A stretch of DNA of 64,000 nucleotides from positions 18,132-82,131 of the forward strand of contig JALOBU010000011.1 of NCBI GenBank assembly GCA_023228145.1, given 5' to 3'. The DNA is from Bacteroidales bacterium (GTDB lineage Bacteria; Bacteroidota; Bacteroidia; Bacteroidales; CAIWKO01). The notes below the pieces were generated by a model that did not search any database, was not told the origin of the DNA, and saw only the letters and a program-made list of their open reading frames with translations. A program made the position numbers and the translations under genes. This document shows positions 58,499 through 64,000 of the stretch, piece by piece. Each line of letters begins with the position of its first letter. The stretch's first letter is position 1.

Positions 58499-61393
58499 AT
58501 GGAAGTCTGGCAGCAGAATGATAATGTTGTAAAAGAACCAGATTTGGAGAACGAATCAGAACTTTGTGTTTATGGGGCAAGGGTACATAACTTACGTAAT
58601 GTAGATGTTGTTATTCCTCGAAACAAACTGGTAGTTATTACCGGGTTAAGCGGAAGCGGAAAGTCATCACTAGCTTTTGATACAATATATGCTGAAGGGC
58701 AAAGACGCTATCTGGAGACATTTTCGAATTATATCAGGCAGTTTATAGGAAATATTGAAAGGCCGGATGTGGATAAGATCACAGGTTTAAGCCCTGTTAT
58801 TGCTATTGAACAGAAATCATCCAACAGGAATCCAAGATCAACAGTCGGAACAATTACTGAGATATATGATTTTTTAAGGTTGTTGTTTGCAAGAACTGCC
58901 GATGCATATTCTTTCATAACCGGTGAAAAAATGGTCAGGTATAGTGAGCAACAAATAATCAGTAAAATTTCTGATGATTATTTAAATAAAAATATTTTTT
59001 TACTTGCTCCCAAAATCAAAGGGCGTAAAGGTCATTATCGTGAACTATTCGAACAGATAAGAAAACTTGGATTTGTAAAAGTGAGAGTTGACGGAATTAT
59101 AAAAGACCTGACGCAGGGAATGCAGCTTGACCGCTATAAAATGCACGATATTGAAATAGTTATTGATAATATTATAGTAAAGCGAGGCAATGAAACCCGC
59201 TTATCAAATTCTGTCCAGGCTGCTCTGAAAATTGGGCGCAACAGCCTTGTAGTATATGAACCTGTTATGAATGAGGCAAAACATTTAAGCAGAATGTTGA
59301 TGTGTCCTGCAAGCGGTATCTCATATGATGAACCCGAGCCAAATTCATTTTCTTTTAACTCACCTTATGGAGCATGTCCTAAGTGTACCGGGTTGGGAGA
59401 AATTCTGGAAGCGGATATTAATAAGATAATCCCTGACTATTCCAAATCCATTCGCTCCGGAGGTATAGCACCTGTAGGAGTGTATAAAAGCTCCTGGATA
59501 TTTCACCAACTGGAAGCTATCGGGAAAAGCTATGATTTTACTTTGGACACCCCTTTGCGGGATTTTTCAGAAAAAGCTATTAATATAATACTTTATGGAA
59601 CCGACGAACTATACACTGTGAAAAATGAATATCTGGGCGTTACTTCTCCTTATAAAATGAATTTTGAGGGGGTAGTTAATTTTATAATAAATCAAAATAG
59701 TGATTCATCATCAAAAGCAATAAAAAAATGGGCAGGAAGTTTTATGAATAAAATTATATGCCCTGAATGTCATGGAGCGCGCCTGAAAAAAGAATCTCTT
59801 CATTTCAGGGTCAATAATAAGAATATTTCTGAACTTGCAAATTTTGACCTGCTTGCATTATCACAATGGCTTAATCAATTAAACCTCTCTCTTGACCCCT
59901 TAAAGTACAAAATAGCAAATGAAATTGTTCGTGAAATACAAGACAGGTTGATATTTCTTCTTGAACTTGGGTTAGATTATCTTACACTAAATAGGGCTGC
60001 AGCATCTTTATCAGGAGGTGAATCTCAACGTATCAGACTAGCAACACAAATAAGTTCTCAGCTAGTTAATGTGTTGTATGTATTGGATGAACCAAGCATT
60101 GGGCTGCATCAGCGCGATAACCACAAGCTGATATCTGCCCTGAAAGAATTGCGTGATATTGGCAATTCCATTATTGTTGTCGAACACGATAGGGATATGA
60201 TTTTCTCTGCAGATTATGTAATAGATATTGGACCTGGTGGAGGAGTGAACGGAGGCAAAATTGTAACTTACGGAGATATTGAAACTATTATAAAAACAGA
60301 AAGCCTGACTTCACAATACCTTAACGGAAAAAAGGATATAAAAATACCCTTGCAAAGACGAAAGGGGTCGGGAAACGAATTAAAGATTATTGGGGCTAAA
60401 GGAAACAATCTGAAAGAACTTACGGTTTCTTTTCCATTAGAAACATTCATTTGTATTACAGGTGTTTCCGGCAGTGGCAAATCTTCTTTGATAAACCAGA
60501 CTCTTTATCCTGCACTAAGCAGGTATTTTTATCGTTCAGAGAAAAAATCTTTGGAATACGAAAAGATAGAGGGTTTAAAATTTATTGACAAAGTTGTTGA
60601 AATTGACCAGTCTCCGATAGGAAGAACCCCACGTTCTAATCCTGCAACATATACAGGTGTTTTTGATGAAATCAGGAAATTATTTGTTCAGCTACCCGAA
60701 GCAAAAATCAGAGGTTACTTGCCGGGGCGCTTTTCGTTTAATGTGAAAGGAGGAAGGTGTGAAACATGTGGTGGTGCAGGAATGAAATTAATAGAAATGA
60801 ACTTTTTGCCTGATGTTTTTGTCCCTTGTGAAGCATGTAATGGTAAAAGATATAGCCGTGAAACACTGGAGATTAAATACAAAGGTAAATCAATCAGCGA
60901 TGTGCTTGATATGAATATTGATGAGGCAGTAGAGTTTTTTTTACATATACCATCAATACTCAATAAAATCAAAACTCTTAAAGATGTTGGGTTGGGATAT
61001 ATAAAACTGGGACAGCAATCAACAACTCTTTCGGGAGGAGAGGCGCAAAGAGTGAAATTAGCGACCGAGTTATCTAAAAAAGATACAGGTCGCACTTTGT
61101 ATATTCTTGATGAGCCAACAACAGGTTTGCATTTTGAAGATACGAATGTGCTGCTGGAAGTATTACAAATACTTGTCAATAAGGGAAACACTGTAATTGT
61201 AATTGAACACAACATGGATGTGATTAAAGTTGCCGATTACATTATTGACTTAGGCCCGGAAGGTGGTGACAGGGGTGGCATGGTTGTATGTGAAGGCACT
61301 CCGGAATCCATTATAAAGTGCAAACAAAGTTATACAGCAAAATTTTTAAAACAAGTTCTGGTAAATAATAAAAACAAGTCAAATCAGTTATAA
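58499..61393 (+). CDS. uvrA: Excinuclease ABC subunit A
   Basis: UvrA is the damage-recognition ATPase of nucleotide excision repair. The ATG at 58499 gives 964 residues; a TTG two codons earlier is not needed. Seen are Walker A1 (TGLSGSGKSSLAFD, about 47-60), a UvrB-binding region (about 120-245), a zinc region SFNSPYGACPKCTGLGE (about 278-294), signature LSGGESQRIRLATQI (about 504-518), Walker A2 (GVSGSGKSSLINQ, about 655-667), the second zinc module CETCGGAGMKL...CEACNGK (about 753-784) and second signature LSGGEAQRVKLATEL (about 842-856). The first zinc module shows CPAS in place of CPxC, a feature that I recall from other Bacteroidota. uvrB and uvrC are not in the window. Confidence 0.96.
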   Translation: MEVWQQNDNVVKEPDLENESELCVYGARVHNLRNVDVVIPRNKLVVITGLSGSGKSSLAFDTIYAEGQRRYLETFSNYIRQFIGNIERPDVDKITGLSPVIAIEQKSSNRNPRSTVGTITEIYDFLRLLFARTADAYSFITGEKMVRYSEQQIISKISDDYLNKNIFLLAPKIKGRKGHYRELFEQIRKLGFVKVRVDGIIKDLTQGMQLDRYKMHDIEIVIDNIIVKRGNETRLSNSVQAALKIGRNSLVVYEPVMNEAKHLSRMLMCPASGISYDEPEPNSFSFNSPYGACPKCTGLGEILEADINKIIPDYSKSIRSGGIAPVGVYKSSWIFHQLEAIGKSYDFTLDTPLRDFSEKAINIILYGTDELYTVKNEYLGVTSPYKMNFEGVVNFIINQNSDSSSKAIKKWAGSFMNKIICPECHGARLKKESLHFRVNNKNISELANFDLLALSQWLNQLNLSLDPLKYKIANEIVREIQDRLIFLLELGLDYLTLNRAAASLSGGESQRIRLATQISSQLVNVLYVLDEPSIGLHQRDNHKLISALKELRDIGNSIIVVEHDRDMIFSADYVIDIGPGGGVNGGKIVTYGDIETIIKTESLTSQYLNGKKDIKIPLQRRKGSGNELKIIGAKGNNLKELTVSFPLETFICITGVSGSGKSSLINQTLYPALSRYFYRSEKKSLEYEKIEGLKFIDKVVEIDQSPIGRTPRSNPATYTGVFDEIRKLFVQLPEAKIRGYLPGRFSFNVKGGRCETCGGAGMKLIEMNFLPDVFVPCEACNGKRYSRETLEIKYKGKSISDVLDMNIDEAVEFFLHIPSILNKIKTLKDVGLGYIKLGQQSTTLSGGEAQRVKLATELSKKDTGRTLYILDEPTTGLHFEDTNVLLEVLQILVNKGNTVIVIEHNMDVIKVADYIIDLGPEGGDRGGMVVCEGTPESIIKCKQSYTAKFLKQVLVNNKNKSNQL

Positions 61394-61405
61394 AAAGAAA
61401 AGAGT

Positions 61406-62125
61406 ATGCGAAAATTCACTGATAAAGAAGAAGAACAGTTTAAAGAAGCTTATAAACCAAAAGATTGGAATGAAGTAAAAATTAACGATTCCTGGCAGAT
61501 TTTTAAGGTGATGTCGGAATTTGTCAGTGCCTTTGAAAAACTCACAAAAATAGGCCCATGTGTTACTATTTTCGGCTCAGCACGCACTCAATCGGACGAC
61601 AAACACTATCTCCTTGCTCAGGAAATATCACTTAAGCTTTCAAAGCTGGGATTTGGAATAATTACCGGTGGTGGCCCAGGAATAATGGAAGCCGCAAATA
61701 AGGGAGCTTATATGAATCGAGGGAAATCAGTAGGATTGAATATTATGCTGCCCTTTGAGCAGGAGGCTAACGCATTTATTAATCCCGATAAGTGCCTTAT
61801 GTTTGATTATTTTTTTGTAAGAAAAGTAATGTTTATAAAATATGCACAGGGATTTGTTGTGATGCCCGGCGGCTTTGGAACTCTTGATGAGTTTTTTGAA
61901 GCTATTACCCTTATACAAACTCAAAAATTAGTTAATTTTCCTGTTGTTTTAGTAGTAAAAGAATATTGGCAGGGACTCATTCATTGGATGAAAGATAAAG
62001 CTTTATCAGCCGGAAATATCAGTAAAGAAGACCTTGATTTATTTAATATTGTTGATACAGCCGACGAAGCAGTGAAGGTTATTGATGATTTTTATAAACA
62101 GTATAGTCTGAAACCTAACTTCTAA
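61406..62125 (+). CDS. LOG-family Rossmann-fold protein (putative nucleotide 5'-monophosphate phosphoribohydrolase)
   Basis: The 239-residue protein has TIFGSARTQSDDKHY (about 52-66), ITGGGPGIMEAANKGAYMNRGKSVGLNIMLP (about 88-118) and MPGGFGTLDEFFEAITLIQTQK (about 152-173). PGGxGTxxE is the catalytic signature of LOG enzymes (TIGR00730 family), which cleave the base from nucleotide monophosphates. Physiological substrates in bacteria outside the cytokinin route are not settled. Its stop is one base from the stop of the convergent T9SS gene. It follows uvrA after 12 bases, so both may share a transcript. Confidence 0.88.
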   Translation: MRKFTDKEEEQFKEAYKPKDWNEVKINDSWQIFKVMSEFVSAFEKLTKIGPCVTIFGSARTQSDDKHYLLAQEISLKLSKLGFGIITGGGPGIMEAANKGAYMNRGKSVGLNIMLPFEQEANAFINPDKCLMFDYFFVRKVMFIKYAQGFVVMPGGFGTLDEFFEAITLIQTQKLVNFPVVLVVKEYWQGLIHWMKDKALSAGNISKEDLDLFNIVDTADEAVKVIDDFYKQYSLKPNF

Positions 62126-62126
62126 A

Positions 62127-64000
62127 CTACTTTAATATTACAAATTTTTGTGCTCTGTTTTCGTATCGGGTTTGTCCATTTCCGGTTAAATAAAATTTTA
62201 ATAAGTAATAACCGTTTGAAAGATTTCTGATATCAATTTCTGTTTGAGTTTTAATGGGTATTTCTTGTTCCATTACTTTGTTGCCAATTATATTATAAAT
62301 CTGCAGGAAAATTGTTTTAAAATTTTTATCGTCAATATTTAAATAAAGTTTGTCTTTAGCAGGGTTGGGAAAAATATTTAAGATAATTTCCGGGGATTCA
62401 TAAGGTTTGTGTATTGAGTTGTAAATATTTGATTTTATACCGGAATAATATGTTAGGCCTCCTGCAAAGTTTCCGATTATCATATCTTTATACCCATCAT
62501 TATTAAAGTCATAAACACACACTCCGGAACGCATTCCATCGCAAATAATTAGCGCTGTTGAATCTTTATCACTTTGCATTAAAATAGAATCAGAGGCAGT
62601 GAATTTCCCGGTAAGGTTTGATTCAATATCTTTGAAATAAAATATTTTACCTGACTCGGAAGCAACAAAAAGTTTAATTATATCAGAGTCCCTGAAGAAA
62701 CAGGGTACGCTATGGCCGGTGTAAGAAACATAAGGGTCAACAACATTAACCTTTCCAAGTGTATCTGTTATTTTCGTGAAAATGGGATTATTTAATGTCC
62801 CTGTATTTTGATAATAGGAAATATAACCACTCTTTTTTCCAACACAAAGGTCAATAAGGTTGTCATTATTTAAGTCAAAAAACTGCGGGGTTGAAAACTC
62901 CCCGACATCAATTGCCTGAAAGTTGTAAACAGGATTGTCGTAAGCCGGTAAATTGCCTGCACCGGAAATATTTTCAAAATAGATTAAAGTCCCGTTTGAT
63001 TGGCCGCATATCATATCAATATCTCCGTCATTATCAAGGTCGTGGAATGAAGGGACAAGTCCAATAAGTTTTAGTTGTGCGAGATTTGCATAGTCAGTAG
63101 TTGCAATTTTGAATTGTGGTATAGTTGCAGTGCCAATATTTTCAAGTACAGCAATTTGTGATCTGAACTCCGAATAAAGATATCCAAAGTTATAATAAGA
63201 AGAATCAAGATAGCCGTAATTTCCTATAATTACATCCATTAATCCATCATTATTATAGTCATAAATAACAGGGTATGAACCTGTGCTAAAATCAATCATT
63301 TCCCCCTGAAAAACATCAGGTTTGTTAAAACTAAACACTGGACTTGATGCACTTCCGGTGTTTTCGTAATACCACATGCTTTGATGGCTTTCTGCTAATG
63401 CAAATACTGATGTGAAAGGAGAAACAACAATGTCTTTTTTGTCATCATTGTTAATGTCAATGTAGCTGGGAACGGGGAAAGAATTAAAAAGTACCGGAAC
63501 TGTGTTTGACGGGAAAAGAGTGTCCATACTAACCATGTGGGCTGAATCTGTTGTACCCCCGTTTGTAAGTAAAATCAAATTAAAATAGTCAACATCTCCT
63601 AAAATTAAATCTGTCAGTTGGTCGTTGTTTAAGTCGGCAGCTAGCATAGTTGAGCCGGTATGCCGAGTTGATTTGTAGAACTGCAAACTATCAGATGCTC
63701 TCGGGCAATTGATATTAAGAGAAATATCATTATTATCAACACCTTCAGAAAAGTTACCCCAGCAAAAATCATATAGTTCATAAATCAGGGTATCAGAATT
63801 TCCGTATAATTCTTGTGACATATTTCTATGCATTTGAAGAAAAGTACCTAATCCAAAAAACGTAAGAATATCTATATCGTTGTCATTATCAATATCGTAA
63901 AAGGCCGGATAATCATCATTCGTTACCGTGATATTTGACACACTCCCTCCGCCCCAGTCAGAATTAATCATTGGATAAAGCATCTGGAATTTTAATGATG
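62127..64000 (-). CDS. T9SS-secreted protein with FG-GAP/VCBS repeats, N-terminus outside window
   Basis: The frame is open to the right edge of the window (the first in-frame Met is at 63983, but upstream codons continue), so the true N-terminus with the signal peptide is missing. About 620 residues are visible. At least seven calcium-loop-like DxNNDxxxD or DxDNDxDID motifs (DIDNDNDID, DLNNDQLTD, DINNDDKKD, DYNNDGLMD, DLDNDGDID, DLNNDNLID, DFNNDGYKD) mark FG-GAP/VCBS beta-propeller repeats. The C-terminus is a type A sorting domain (NIFPNPAKDKLYLNI, ending AQKFVILK). It is a surface or secreted protein, probably calcium-stabilised. The ligand is unknown. Confidence 0.88.
   Translation of the reverse strand, partial: SLKFQMLYPMINSDWGGGSVSNITVTNDDYPAFYDIDNDNDIDILTFFGLGTFLQMHRNMSQELYGNSDTLIYELYDFCWGNFSEGVDNNDISLNINCPRASDSLQFYKSTRHTGSTMLAADLNNDQLTDLILGDVDYFNLILLTNGGTTDSAHMVSMDTLFPSNTVPVLFNSFPVPSYIDINNDDKKDIVVSPFTSVFALAESHQSMWYYENTGSASSPVFSFNKPDVFQGEMIDFSTGSYPVIYDYNNDGLMDVIIGNYGYLDSSYYNFGYLYSEFRSQIAVLENIGTATIPQFKIATTDYANLAQLKLIGLVPSFHDLDNDGDIDMICGQSNGTLIYFENISGAGNLPAYDNPVYNFQAIDVGEFSTPQFFDLNNDNLIDLCVGKKSGYISYYQNTGTLNNPIFTKITDTLGKVNVVDPYVSYTGHSVPCFFRDSDIIKLFVASESGKIFYFKDIESNLTGKFTASDSILMQSDKDSTALIICDGMRSGVCVYDFNNDGYKDMIIGNFAGGLTYYSGIKSNIYNSIHKPYESPEIILNIFPNPAKDKLYLNIDDKNFKTIFLQIYNIIGNKVMEQEIPIKTQTEIDIRNLSNGYYLLKFYLTGNGQTRYENRAQKFVILK

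Overview
The window reads as chromosomal DNA of a Bacteroidota (Bacteroidetes) bacterium. The evidence is the low GC content, leaders with few Shine-Dalgarno sequences, repeated matches to the Bacteroidota promoter (-7 box TAnnTTTG, -33 box TTG or TTTG), four secreted proteins that run to or should run to a type IX secretion (T9SS) C-terminal sorting domain, an OstA-like lipopolysaccharide-transport protein, a SusC-like TonB receptor with an N-terminal carboxypeptidase-like module, and a lysyl-tRNA synthetase with a C-terminal extension. The order cannot be fixed from what is visible. No rRNA, tRNA, insertion sequence, phage gene or CRISPR array was recognised. No gene-free stretch exceeds about 250 bases.

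Layout. 1-10.9 kb: two tandem paralogous secreted proteins on the minus strand; the second has about 3,326 residues and is a mosaic of adhesion-type domains. 11-19.7 kb: plus-strand housekeeping run of rel ((p)ppGpp metabolism), a Fur-family regulator, purA, a PepSY-like repeat protein, an OstA-like protein, rsmE and a DUF4159 protein, closed by a bidirectional terminator. 19.8-26.1 kb: a T9SS protein, a large sacsin/HSP90-type ATPase, thiL, a small membrane protein and a GroES-like protein. 26.2-32.7 kb: a GbsR/MarR-type regulator behind a 13-bp perfect inverted repeat, then TolC, adaptor, RND pump and a PII-like small protein, which together form one efflux operon. 32.7-38.5 kb: lipB, lysS, an unassigned radical SAM protein, efp and an LpxD-type acyltransferase.

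38.5-47.9 kb is the most unusual part. A ModE-type DNA-binding protein and a tungstate/molybdate ABC transporter (wtpA, wtpB, wtpC) are split by a lipoprotein, a T9SS-exported two-repeat protein, a TonB-dependent receptor and a lipoprotein with two molybdopterin-oxidoreductase-like domains that lacks the catalytic cysteine. I read this as a candidate complete surface-to-cytoplasm uptake route for molybdate, tungstate or a complex of them. It carries recurrent AACGAT/ATCGTT sites and a strong terminator-like hairpin three bases before the receptor start codon.

48-58.5 kb: lpdA, then a surface polysaccharide cluster (asnB, a GT4 glycosyltransferase, a Wza-like export lipoprotein, a Wzc-like tyrosine kinase, rfbC, a MraY/WecA-type phosphosugar transferase and a lytic transglycosylase). 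58.5-64 kb: uvrA, a LOG-family protein, and a T9SS protein with FG-GAP/VCBS repeats that is cut by the window end.
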